Assembly (NCBI RefSeq): GCF_014287705.1
Contig: NZ_JACOOY010000011.1
Span: forward strand, 38,186 to 102,185
Direction: 5' to 3'
Length of the DNA stretch: 64,000 bases
Source: Dorea_D hominis
GTDB lineage: Bacteria > Bacillota > Clostridia > Lachnospirales > Lachnospiraceae
Under the pieces are notes generated by a model. That model was given only the letters and a program-made list of their open reading frames with translations, was not told the DNA's origin and made no database searches. Position numbers and translations under genes: made by a program. Shown one piece after another: positions 1 to 6,587 of the stretch; positions within the stretch are counted from its first letter, which is position 1, and each line of letters opens with the position of its first letter.

Positions 1-41
1 ATGAACTCCTGATTTTTATAAATTCATTAGAAAATTTTAAG

Positions 42-97
42 AACCTTGCACTTGGAATGGCAACTTGTATGTGCTATCCTAAGTGCAAGGTTTTTTA
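42..97 (+). terminator. Rho-independent terminator
   Basis: A 10-bp perfect stem (44-53 with 81-90, extendable by two A-T pairs) is followed by TTTTTT. It probably ends an upstream gene whose last codons may be the ATG AAC TCC TGA at 1-12; that gene lies outside the window. Confidence 0.8.
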
Positions 98-131
98 TTA
101 GGCACATTTTGCTGATTAAGGAGATAATAGA

Positions 132-596
132 ATGACGAAACAGGAATTTCTGGAAAAATTAAGAGCCGCACTTGGCAATGACTTAAGTGGTGCAGTTGTA
201 AGTGAGAATGTGAATTATTATAAGCAGTATATTACAGATGAAGTAGCGAAAGGAAAATCCGAAAAAGAAGTGATAGATGAATTGGGAGATCCATGGGCGA
301 TTGCCCGTACGATCATAGATGCACAGGAGAACCAGGAGTACACAGAAGGTGAATACAGAAGTGAGACCACTGCAAATAGCGAATATGATTCCGTCAAACA
401 GAATAGATATGGCAATGTCCATGTATTTGGATTGGACAGCTGGTGGAAGAAACTTCTTCTGATACTGGGGCTTGTTGGAATTATCGTCTTGATCGTGGCG
501 GTGATCGGAGGAATTATCAGCATTCTTGCGCCGATCGTTCTTCCGCTTATTGTGTTGATGTGGATTCTCCGGGTAATCGGACAGAGACGAAGATAA
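132..596 (+). CDS. HAAS/DUF1700-like membrane protein
   Basis: Protein of 154 residues. The first 65 residues form a helical, charged domain containing the EKEVIDELGDPWAIA signature seen in HAAS (DUF1700-type) proteins, which usually accompany PadR-family regulators. Residues about 107-148 hold two hydrophobic segments, and the C-terminus is basic (GQRRR), so the N-terminal domain is probably cytoplasmic. The start is fixed by AAGGAG about 8 bases upstream. A terminator lies on each side, so it looks monocistronic. By family knowledge a signalling or membrane-stress role is possible; the molecular function is unknown. Confidence 0.75.
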   Translation: MTKQEFLEKLRAALGNDLSGAVVSENVNYYKQYITDEVAKGKSEKEVIDELGDPWAIARTIIDAQENQEYTEGEYRSETTANSEYDSVKQNRYGNVHVFGLDSWWKKLLLILGLVGIIVLIVAVIGGIISILAPIVLPLIVLMWILRVIGQRRR

Positions 597-655
597 GAAC
601 TGAAAGCAGAAGAAAAATTTGATGAATCCCTGTGATAAAAAGAAAAATATAAAGT

Positions 656-686
656 AAAAGACCGATGGGGGAGCCATCGGTCTTTT
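656..686 (+). terminator. Rho-independent terminator
   Basis: Perfect 13-bp stem (656-668 with 674-686) with a 5-base loop; the 3' arm ends in TCTTTT. It closes the HAAS-protein transcript. Confidence 0.85.
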
Positions 687-714
687 GAGGGGAGTATAAA
701 TAATTAATAAGGGG

Positions 715-751
715 TTGTAGAAAGTAACCTTTCTACAAGTTTAAGTATAAT
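715..751 (+). promoter_or_regulatory. Promoter with palindromic operator-like site
   Basis: A perfect 10-bp inverted repeat (TTGTAGAAAG, 4-base spacer, CTTTCTACAA; 715-738) sits where the -35 of a TATAAT (746-751) would lie. The -35 itself is poor, as expected for a regulated promoter. No T-run follows, so it is not a terminator. The next gene starts at 894, implying a leader of about 130 bases. The bound regulator is unknown. Confidence 0.5.
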
Positions 752-893
752 ATAGCAAGAGTCAAAAAGCAAGAAAAACCTTAAAAAAATCTTAATATAT
801 TTGTAAGCCTGTTTTTGTGAAAAAGATACATAAAACAGATGCAGATGGACACAATAATCCTGTAACTTAAAAAAGAATTAGGAGGAATTTAAA

Positions 894-1091
894 ATGGCAA
901 AAAACTCATCAAACATGAATGCATCTGATAAGAATGCTTATGGCAAAAACATCGCAGACAAGAACTCATCTAACAAAAACGGATATAATAAGAATGCATC
1001 CAAAAAGAATGCATATGGGCAGTCCGACAAGAATGAATCCAATAGAAATTCTTCTGATAGCAACTGCCACGGCTACAAAGAGAGACAGTAA
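894..1091 (+). CDS. Lys/Asn-rich repeat microprotein
   Basis: Small protein of 65 residues made almost entirely of short degenerate repeats with the core K-N-(A/S/G)-(Y/S), for example DKNAYGKN and KKNAYGQ, ending in CHGYKERQ. It has no hydrophobic segment or signal peptide. AGGAGG about 8 bases upstream strongly supports translation from this ATG. The composition (Asn, Lys and Ser dominate) resembles intrinsically disordered nucleic-acid- or spore-associated peptides, but I recognise no family. The reading frame continues after the TAA into a fibronectin-III-like tail (next entry), so this may be the living front part of a decayed or rearranged gene. Confidence 0.6.
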   Translation: MAKNSSNMNASDKNAYGKNIADKNSSNKNGYNKNASKKNAYGQSDKNESNRNSSDSNCHGYKERQ

Positions 1092-1094
1092 TCA

Positions 1095-1199
1095 GAAAAT
1101 GGCGTAACAATCCGCACTTATAAGACAGTGAAATATGGCGGAAAGAGTGTCAAACTCTATTCGGCATGGTCAAAAGCAGCAAAAGCAAAAATCAAATAA
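1095..1199 (+). pseudogene. Fossil C-terminus of a fibronectin type III domain
   Basis: Directly after the stop of the Lys/Asn-repeat ORF, and in the same frame, codons 1095-1199 spell a 34-residue tail containing VTIRTYKTV and LYSAWSKA before a TAA. This is the usual last-strand pattern of FN3 domains in Lachnospiraceae surface proteins (Y-x-V-R-T-Y-K ... Y-S-x-W-S). It has no start codon or ribosome site of its own. A gene remnant is the simplest reading; readthrough of the single TAA at 1089-1091 is the alternative. Confidence 0.55.
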
Positions 1200-1251
1200 T
1201 GTGTGATGCAGTTTGCGCTTTATGATGGTAGTCATTTATAATGAAGTAAAC

Positions 1252-1298
1252 AAAAAGGCTTCCCTGAAGATACAGGTATTTTCAGGGAAGCCTTTTTT
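1252..1298 (+). terminator. Rho-independent terminator
   Basis: A stem of about 16 bp (AAAAAGGCTTCCCTGA at 1252-1267 with its complement at 1282-1297) is followed by a T-run. Confidence 0.85.
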
Positions 1299-1351
1299 AT
1301 ATAAAAATCTTCCGGCAGATATGCAAAGTCATATTCTTTGTTATAAAAACC

Positions 1352-1380
1352 TTGCGCGCTTTTTTTATGTAGAATATACT
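1352..1380 (+). promoter_or_regulatory. Promoter for the THUMP methyltransferase operon
   Basis: TTGCGC (1352-1357), a 17-base spacer and TATACT (1375-1380) lie 47 bases upstream of the ATG at 1427. Confidence 0.55.
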
Positions 1381-1426
1381 AAGAAAGAGTACAAACAGAA
1401 AAGTACGGAAGAAACAGGAGAAATAT

Positions 1427-2584
1427 ATGAGTAAAATAGAATTGATTGCACCATGCCATTTTGGGTTGGAGGCAGTTTTAAAAAGAGAGATCATAGACCT
1501 TGGCTATGATATCGCAGAAGTAGAAGATGGAAGAGTGACATTTTACGGAGATGAAGACGCAATCTGCCGTGCCAATATTTTCCTGCGGACAGCAGAGAGA
1601 ATCCTTGTAAAAGCAGGAAGTTTCAAAGCGGTAACATTTGAAGAATTATTTGACAAGACAAAGAACCTGCCGTGGGAGCGTTATATTCCGAAGAATGGAA
1701 AATTCTGGGTTGCCAAGGCAGCGTCTGTTAAGAGTAAATTATTCAGCCCGTCAGACATCCAGTCTATTATGAAGAAAGCAATGGTCAGACGGCTGCAGGA
1801 ATATTATGGAATCGAGTGGTTTCCCGAAGACGGAGCTTCTTATCCGGTACGTGTATTTTTGATGAAAGATATCGTGACAGTAGGAATCGATACATCCGGT
1901 GTGTCCCTGCACAAGAGAGGATACCGTGAAGTTTCCGGCAAAGCGCCGATCACGGAGACTCTGGCAGCAGCACTCATCAAGCTGACACCATGGAAGAAAG
2001 ACCGTGTATTCGTAGATCCGTTCTGCGGAAGTGGAACATTTCCGATAGAAGCTGCAATGATGGCTGCAAATATCGCGCCGGGAATGAATCGTTCCTTCAC
2101 GGCAGAAGAGTGGACGAACCTGATCCCGAAGAAAATGTGGTATGACGTGATCAACGAGGCAAATGATCTGATTAAGGACGATATCGATGTGGACATTCAG
2201 GGATATGATATCGATGGATCAGTCATTAAGATCGCAAGAAGAAATGCAAGAGAAGCCGGAGTGGATCATCTGATCCATTTTCAGGAGAGAGATGTAAGAA
2301 ACTTAAGTCATCCGAAGAAATACGGATTTATCGTGACGAACCCGCCTTACGGAGAACGTCTGGAAGATAAGAAAGACCTGCCGGAACTGTATCGTGCATT
2401 TGGCGAGAGCTTTGCAGGGCTTGACAGCTGGTCAGCTTACATGATTACTTCTTATGAAGATGCACAGCGTTATTTCGGACGGAAAGCGGATAAGAACCGG
2501 AAGATTTACAATGGAATGTTGAAGACATATTTCTATCAGTTTATGGGACCGAAGCCGCCGAGAAAACCGAGAGAGGAGCAGTAG
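1427..2584 (+). CDS. THUMP domain class I SAM-dependent RNA methyltransferase (RlmL/YpsC type)
   Basis: Protein of 385 residues. An N-terminal ferredoxin-like/THUMP RNA-binding region (about 1-160) precedes a Rossmann methyltransferase domain. Motif I is VDPFCGSGT at 196-204, and the base-amino-methylating motif IV is NPPYGERL at 305-312. NPPY with THUMP is the signature of N2-guanine methyltransferases acting on 23S rRNA (RlmL) or YpsC-like enzymes. The length matches the single-domain YpsC branch, not the fused E. coli RlmL/K. Start supported by an AGGAG-type site. rdgB follows with no gap, so the two are probably co-transcribed with the phosphodiesterase. Confidence 0.88.
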   Translation: MSKIELIAPCHFGLEAVLKREIIDLGYDIAEVEDGRVTFYGDEDAICRANIFLRTAERILVKAGSFKAVTFEELFDKTKNLPWERYIPKNGKFWVAKAASVKSKLFSPSDIQSIMKKAMVRRLQEYYGIEWFPEDGASYPVRVFLMKDIVTVGIDTSGVSLHKRGYREVSGKAPITETLAAALIKLTPWKKDRVFVDPFCGSGTFPIEAAMMAANIAPGMNRSFTAEEWTNLIPKKMWYDVINEANDLIKDDIDVDIQGYDIDGSVIKIARRNAREAGVDHLIHFQERDVRNLSHPKKYGFIVTNPPYGERLEDKKDLPELYRAFGESFAGLDSWSAYMITSYEDAQRYFGRKADKNRKIYNGMLKTYFYQFMGPKPPRKPREEQ

Positions 2585-3202
2585 ATGAAGAAAATAATAT
2601 TTGCAACAGGAAATGAGCATAAGATGGTGGAAGTCCGTATGATCCTTGACGGTCTGGGACTGGAGATTCTCTCACAGAAAGAAGCAGAGATTCAGGCAGA
2701 TGTTGTAGAGGATGGAACCACATTTGAAGAAAATGCACTGATCAAAGCATCCGAGATTGCGAAAATCGCACATGAGATACCGGAATACAAAGAAGCAGTT
2801 GTGATGGCAGATGATTCCGGCCTGGAAATCGATTATCTGAACAAAGAGCCTGGAATCTATTCTGCGCGGTACATGGGAGAGGATACTTCCTATGATATTA
2901 AAAATCAGGCGCTCTTAGACCGTCTGGATGGTGTGCCGGACGAAAAACGTACAGCGCGGTTTGTCTGTGCGATCGCAGCTGTACTTCCGGATGGAAGCCA
3001 TGAAGTTGTGCGCGGCACGATGGAGGGCATTATTGGTCATGAGATTGCCGGAGAAAACGGATTTGGATATGATCCGATTTTCTATCTGCCGGAATGTGGA
3101 TGTACCAGCGCAGAACTTGCGCCGGAAGAGAAGAACAGACGAAGCCACAGAGGAGAAGGACTTCGGAAAATGCGTGAGATTCTGGAGAATAAGAAGAAAT
3201 GA
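2585..3202 (+). CDS. rdgB: XTP/dITP diphosphatase (non-canonical purine NTP pyrophosphatase)
   Basis: Protein of 205 residues of the HAM1/RdgB family, which hydrolyses dITP, ITP and XTP to the monophosphates and keeps deaminated purines out of DNA and RNA. Visible signatures are the N-terminal TGNEHKMVEV nucleotide-binding loop, ADDSGLEID with the metal-binding acidic residues, the GFGYDPIFY motif and the C-terminal SHRGEGLRKM. The length is normal. The ATG immediately follows the TAG of the methyltransferase gene, with GAGGAG just upstream inside that gene, and the end overlaps the next gene by four bases (ATGA), so it is the middle gene of a three-gene operon. Confidence 0.95.
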   Translation: MKKIIFATGNEHKMVEVRMILDGLGLEILSQKEAEIQADVVEDGTTFEENALIKASEIAKIAHEIPEYKEAVVMADDSGLEIDYLNKEPGIYSARYMGEDTSYDIKNQALLDRLDGVPDEKRTARFVCAIAAVLPDGSHEVVRGTMEGIIGHEIAGENGFGYDPIFYLPECGCTSAELAPEEKNRRSHRGEGLRKMREILENKKK

Positions 3203-3678
3203 AAATACTGATCGTAAGTGATACACATAAGGCTCACGTATCTCTGGAACAGGTTTTGGAGCGGGAGAAGCCGATTGATATGCTTATCCATCTTGGAGAT
3301 GTGGAAGGCGGGGCTGATTATATAGAAGCACTGGCGGACTGTCCGGTACATATCGTTGCAGGAAATAATGACTATTTCAGTGATCTTCCGCAGGAAGAAG
3401 AATTCGTTGTGGAAGGAAATCACATTTTCATTACACATGGACACTATTATTATGTATCTATGGGAGAGAGTGATTTGCTGAAAGAAGCTAAAGGCAGAGA
3501 CGCTGATGTGGTGATGTATGGACATACACATAAGCCATCGCTGCATGAAGAAGACGGCGTGACGATATTGAATCCGGGAAGTATCTCTTACCCGCGTCAG
3601 AGCGGGCGTCAGAAGACCTATATGATCATGGAGATTGATGCATCGGGCATGCCGGAGATTGAGCTGAAATATGTATAA
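3199..3678 (+). CDS. YfcE/MJ0936-family metallophosphoesterase
   Basis: Protein of 159 residues. The whole chain is a calcineurin-like phosphoesterase with the metal-ligand motifs in order: SDTHK near residue 7, LGDVEGG near 32, GNND near 54, THGHYY near 76 and YGHTHKP near 112. These are diagnostic for the YfcE family of cytosolic phosphodiesterases, whose natural substrates are uncertain. It overlaps rdgB by four bases (ATGA), suggesting translational coupling; homologous pairs are common in Firmicutes. No terminator with a clear T-run follows, but a strong promoter for the tRNA cluster starts 44 bases downstream. Confidence 0.92.
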   Translation: MKILIVSDTHKAHVSLEQVLEREKPIDMLIHLGDVEGGADYIEALADCPVHIVAGNNDYFSDLPQEEEFVVEGNHIFITHGHYYYVSMGESDLLKEAKGRDADVVMYGHTHKPSLHEEDGVTILNPGSISYPRQSGRQKTYMIMEIDASGMPEIELKYV

Positions 3679-3721
3679 GAAAAGACATGTAAAAAATTGC
3701 AAAAAAAAATCAAAAAAGTTA

Positions 3722-3750
3722 TTGACAATATTCGAACCTTGCTATATAAT
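3722..3750 (+). promoter_or_regulatory. Consensus sigma-A promoter of the tRNA cluster
   Basis: TTGACA (3722-3727), a 17-base spacer and TATAAT (3745-3750): a perfect match to consensus, 50 bases before tRNA-Pro, as expected for a highly expressed stable-RNA operon. Confidence 0.92.
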
Positions 3751-3799
3751 AGCTATTGTGTCACGGAGATACAACAAGATGACACAAAGTAAACAATAT

Positions 3800-3874
3800 C
3801 GGGGTGTGGCTCAGCTTGGCTAGAGCGCCTGGTTTGGGACCAGGAGGTCGCAGGTTCGAATCCTGTCACCCCGA
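3800..3874 (+). tRNA. tRNA-Pro (TGG)
   Basis: A 75-base cloverleaf. The acceptor stem CGGGGTG pairs with CACCCCG, the anticodon loop carries TGG, the T arm holds GGTTCGAATCC, and the discriminator base is A. No encoded CCA. Confidence 0.95.
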
Positions 3875-3881
3875 TAATCTT

Positions 3882-3952
3882 GCGGGTGTAGTTCAATGGT
3901 AGAACACCAGCCTTCCAAGCTGGATACGTGGGTTCGATTCCCATCACCCGCT
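3882..3952 (+). tRNA. tRNA-Gly (TCC)
   Basis: A 71-base cloverleaf. Acceptor GCGGGTG pairs with CACCCGC; anticodon loop CTTCCAA carries TCC; T loop GTTCGATTC; discriminator T, usual for tRNA-Gly. It begins 7 bases after tRNA-Pro. No encoded CCA. Confidence 0.95.
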
Positions 3953-4008
3953 TTCCGAGTGTCAACAGACATTTGGAAAAGTGATAGTTCTGAGGAGCTT
4001 ATCCTTAA

Positions 4009-4082
4009 GAGTCTGTAGCTCAGCTGGATAGAGCAACGGCCTTCTAAGCCGTAGGTCGAGGGTTCGAATCCCCCCAGGCTCG
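4009..4082 (+). tRNA. tRNA-Arg (TCT)
   Basis: A 74-base cloverleaf. Acceptor GAGTCTG pairs with CAGGCTC (one G-T pair); anticodon loop CTTCTAA carries TCT; discriminator G. No encoded CCA. Confidence 0.95.
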
Positions 4083-4148
4083 TTAGAACCACAACAATTT
4101 AATAATGTGGTACTTAGTTGGACAGCTATAGTTCGATAAGTAATATAT

Positions 4149-4223
4149 GGTGGGTATGGTGCAGTTGGTTAGCGCGCCAGATTGTGGTTCTGGATATCAT
4201 GGGTTCGAGTCCCATTACCCACC
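4149..4223 (+). tRNA. tRNA-His (GTG)
   Basis: A cloverleaf with anticodon GTG. The acceptor GTGGGTA pairs with TACCCAC, and an extra encoded G at 4149 faces the discriminator C at 4223, giving the G-1:C73 pair that histidyl-tRNA synthetase requires. No encoded CCA. Confidence 0.95.
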
Positions 4224-4256
4224 TTTCTTTTTTTCTGTAAAGAGAAAATGTATTAT

Positions 4257-4328
4257 TGGGCTATCGCCAAGCGGTAAGGCACAGGACTTTGACTCCTGCA
4301 TTCGTTGGTTCGAATCCAACTAGCCCAG
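4257..4328 (+). tRNA. tRNA-Gln (TTG)
   Basis: A 72-base cloverleaf. Acceptor TGGGCTA pairs with TAGCCCA; the anticodon loop carries TTG; discriminator G. No encoded CCA. Confidence 0.95.
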
Positions 4329-4334
4329 TTATAT

Positions 4335-4407
4335 GGGCGTGTAGCTCAGGTGGTAGAGCACTTGACTTTTAATCAAGTTGTCCGGGGTTCGAATCCCCGC
4401 ACGCTCA
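4335..4407 (+). tRNA. tRNA-Lys (TTT)
   Basis: A 73-base cloverleaf. Acceptor GGGCGTG pairs with CACGCTC; anticodon loop CTTTTAA carries TTT; discriminator A. Last tRNA of the cluster, followed by a terminator. Confidence 0.95.
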
Positions 4408-4420
4408 CTGAATTATAGAT

Positions 4421-4448
4421 GCAAATCCTTTGGGGTTTGCGTTTTTTT
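4421..4448 (+). terminator. Rho-independent terminator of the tRNA cluster
   Basis: GCAAATCC and GGGTTTGC form an 8-bp stem with one G-T pair, followed by GTTTTTTT. Confidence 0.8.
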
Positions 4449-4473
4449 GTTTGTGTAGAAAGAAGGAAAAAAA

Positions 4474-5811
4474 GTGGGAAAACACATGTTTTCTAATAAA
4501 GCATTGTGGAAACTGATGGCACCGTTGGCATTTGATCAGTTGCTAAATTCCATGATGGGAACAGTTGGAACAATGGTAGTCAGCAATCTGGGTTCGGCGG
4601 CAATCTCAGCAGTCAGTCTGGTAGACGCCATCAACGTACTGATCGTTCAGGCGTTTTATGCACTGGCAGCAGGAGGAACAGTTGTATGTTCCCAATATCT
4701 TGGATGCAAAAAAGAAAAAGAAGCAAATGAAGCGGCAAGACAGCTTCTGTTCATCACATTTGTATTGTCTGTGGTGATTGCAGCAATCTGTCTGGCAGCA
4801 AATGGACCGCTCCTGCGGTTGATCTTTGGAGAAGTAGAACCACAGGTTATGAAATATTCCAGACAATATTTTATTATTTCAGCGATATCCTATCCGTTTA
4901 TTGCGTTGTATGATGATGGTTCGTCCATATTCCGTGCACAGGAAAACAGTAAAACGCCGATGATGATTTCACTGTGTGCAAATATTCTGAATCTCATATT
5001 AAATATACTGTTTGTATGGGGATTTCATATGGAAGTTATCGGTTCGGCAACAGCGACCATGTTGTCGCGTGCATTTTCGATGATTGCAGTGCTGTGTCTT
5101 CTGCGTCGTCCGGAACTTATTATCCGCCTGAGGGGGTATCTTAGTATTCGCCCTATCTGGTCACAGATCCGCCGGATTCTGTATCTTGGTATTCCGTCGG
5201 GAATCGAAAACAGTATGTTCCAGTTTGGTAAACTGGCAATCCAGTCTACGGTGTCTATGATGGGGACGGCCGCAATTGCTGCGCAGGGAATGACAAATAT
5301 CCTGGAAAATCTGAATGGTATTCTGGCAATTGGAATAGGTGTCGGACTGATGACGGTAGTCGGAGAATGTATGGGAGCCGGAAGAAAAGATGAGGCAGCC
5401 TACTATATTAAGAAGATGACAGCCGTGTCAGAAGTTGTCGTGATTGCAAGCTGTCTGCTGATCTTTGCGCTCGTACATCCAATTACGATTTTCGGTGGAA
5501 TGGAAGCAAAGAGTGCAAAAATGTGTATTTTCATGGTTGGCTGTATCACCATTGCAAAACCAATTGTGTGGTCGTTGGCATTTATACCGGCATACGGTTT
5601 CCGTGCAGCCGGGGATGTGAAATTTACGATGGTTACATCGGCGCTCATCATGTGGTTTTGTCGTGTCACACTTGCGATGTTTCTTGCGAGAGTGCTCGGT
5701 TTTGGACCGATTGCAGTATGGATCGGAATGTTCACTGACTGGTCAGTCCGTGCGATTATTTACAGTATCCGCTTTAAAAGTGGAAAATGGATGGAGCATC
5801 AGGTTATTTAA
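4474..5811 (+). CDS. MATE family efflux transporter
   Basis: Protein of 445 residues with about twelve hydrophobic segments and the MATE/MOP layout: two homologous six-helix halves, with the N-terminal APLAFDQLLNSMMGTV, a helix ending in GGTVVCSQYLG, and IGVGLMTVVGECMGAG in the second half. MATE proteins export cationic drugs and metabolites by Na+ or H+ antiport; the substrate here is unknown. The start is taken as GTG at 4474, with AGAAGGA about 7 bases upstream; the ATG at 4486 is an alternative that lacks a well-placed ribosome site. It is monocistronic between a tRNA terminator and the tRNA-Leu promoter. Confidence 0.9.
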   Translation: MGKHMFSNKALWKLMAPLAFDQLLNSMMGTVGTMVVSNLGSAAISAVSLVDAINVLIVQAFYALAAGGTVVCSQYLGCKKEKEANEAARQLLFITFVLSVVIAAICLAANGPLLRLIFGEVEPQVMKYSRQYFIISAISYPFIALYDDGSSIFRAQENSKTPMMISLCANILNLILNILFVWGFHMEVIGSATATMLSRAFSMIAVLCLLRRPELIIRLRGYLSIRPIWSQIRRILYLGIPSGIENSMFQFGKLAIQSTVSMMGTAAIAAQGMTNILENLNGILAIGIGVGLMTVVGECMGAGRKDEAAYYIKKMTAVSEVVVIASCLLIFALVHPITIFGGMEAKSAKMCIFMVGCITIAKPIVWSLAFIPAYGFRAAGDVKFTMVTSALIMWFCRVTLAMFLARVLGFGPIAVWIGMFTDWSVRAIIYSIRFKSGKWMEHQVI

Positions 5812-5868
5812 GGAAAATTTTCAAAATGTCCCGGAAATAACAGGAAACAGATGATTATAAAAAACCAG

Positions 5869-5898
5869 TTGACAAATATGCAGAAAATATAGTATATT
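5869..5898 (+). promoter_or_regulatory. tRNA-Leu promoter
   Basis: TTGACA (5869-5874), an 18-base spacer and TATATT (5893-5898), 18 bases before the tRNA. Confidence 0.8.
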
Positions 5899-5915
5899 AT
5901 TTAGGCAGTTCGCAT

Positions 5916-5996
5916 GCGGATGTGGCGGAATTGGCAGACGCGCCAGACTTAGGATCTGGTGTCCCCGACGTGCAGGTTCAAGTCCTGTCATCCGCA
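5916..5996 (+). tRNA. tRNA-Leu (TAG)
   Basis: An 81-base class II tRNA with a long variable arm (TGTCCCCGACGT region). Acceptor GCGGATG pairs with CATCCGC; anticodon TAG; discriminator A. No encoded CCA. Own promoter and terminator. Confidence 0.95.
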
Positions 5997-6027
5997 TTTG
6001 CTACATGATATAATATCAATTACGAAG

Positions 6028-6057
6028 AAGATCATCACGAAAGTGGTGGTCTTTTTT
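6028..6057 (+). terminator. Rho-independent terminator of tRNA-Leu
   Basis: AAGATCATCAC, a GAAA tetraloop and GTGGTGGTCTT form an 11-bp stem with G-T pairs, followed by TTTTT. Confidence 0.85.
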
Positions 6058-6151
6058 GTTATAGCGACGAGGAAAATGCGCCATGTGTGCATGGCGGCAT
6101 TTGACGACCGCTAATCAGCGGATAAAACTCACAAGGGGAGTTTTATCGCTG
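6058..6151 (+). ncRNA. Candidate structured element with competing hairpins
   Basis: A 12-bp hairpin with one bulged G (AAATGC-GCCATG / CATGGC-GCATTT, 6074-6102) is followed by two mutually exclusive stems: CCGCT/AGCGG (6108-6121), or CAGC-G-GATAAAACTC paired with GAGTTTTATC-GCTG (6116-6151, 14 bp with one bulge). The flanks GTTATRGCGACRAGGAAARTGC and GCATTTGAYGAC recur at 36574-36623, also directly after a terminator. I recognise no known RNA family, and no promoter of its own is evident; a protein-binding repeat is the alternative. Confidence 0.4.
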
Positions 6152-6346
6152 AGTATACGATGAACAGGCGAGATGGTGTACGAAGTATACAAAAGAGGGA
6201 GAGCCCGGGGTATGACGACAATGAAAAGTACACGCGTATATGTGGAGTATTGTTTGATTATTGTATATATAAGCACTAATGTATTTTAATACATAAATGC
6301 TACGAAATGTTGCAAAACGAAAATGGGTTACAGAGAATAATCGCGC

Positions 6347-6374
6347 TTGACACAGAAAACAGAATATTTATGAA
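6347..6374 (+). promoter_or_regulatory. Upstream promoter P1 of the exported rhodanese gene
   Basis: TTGACA (6347-6352), a 16-base spacer and TATGAA (6369-6374). It would give a leader of about 200 bases running through the Fur-type box and the G9 tract. Confidence 0.45.
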
Positions 6375-6400
6375 TCCTTGAAAGAATGTACATATTGCAC

Positions 6401-6419
6401 AATAATGACAATCATTATC
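6401..6419 (+). promoter_or_regulatory. Fur-family operator (iron box)
   Basis: Bases 6401-6419 read AATAATGACAATCATTATC, matching the classical 19-base Fur box GATAATGATAATCATTATC at 17 positions. A weaker 7-1-7 type site (TGATAATTATTGGTA) lies at 6451-6465. Both lie between P1 and P2, suggesting iron (or other Fur-family metal/peroxide) control of the downstream rhodanese and flavodoxin genes. A Zur or PerR relative cannot be excluded. Confidence 0.65.
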
Positions 6420-6483
6420 GCTTTTATATTTATAGAAAATAATAATAAATTGATAATTATTGGTAATATTTATTAGATATACC

Positions 6484-6504
6484 GGGGGGGGGTAATGATA
6501 TAAT
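6484..6504 (+). promoter_or_regulatory. Extended -10 promoter P2 next to a G9 tract
   Basis: TATAAT (6499-6504) is preceded by TG-A, making an extended -10. Nine consecutive G (6484-6492) lie in the would-be spacer, and there is no good -35 at 17 bases. Such a tract could change spacing by slippage. Confidence 0.5.
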
Positions 6505-6587
6505 ATTAACAATGCATAAATCAAAGAGGCAACTATGAGAAAGGGAGCTTTAGAGAGATGTGTAAAAACTTTAGAGGAGGAAGCAAA

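Noticed and set aside
3082..3702. A 206-codon open frame on the minus strand opposite rdgB and the phosphodiesterase
   Set aside because: It lies fully inside two well-supported genes, is rich in His, Phe and Ile from antisense codons, and has no ribosome site or domain.
3753..4092. Antisense frames through tRNA-Pro, -Gly and -Arg that give RDRIRTCD-like peptides
   Set aside because: These are well-known false proteins produced by translating tRNA genes backward.
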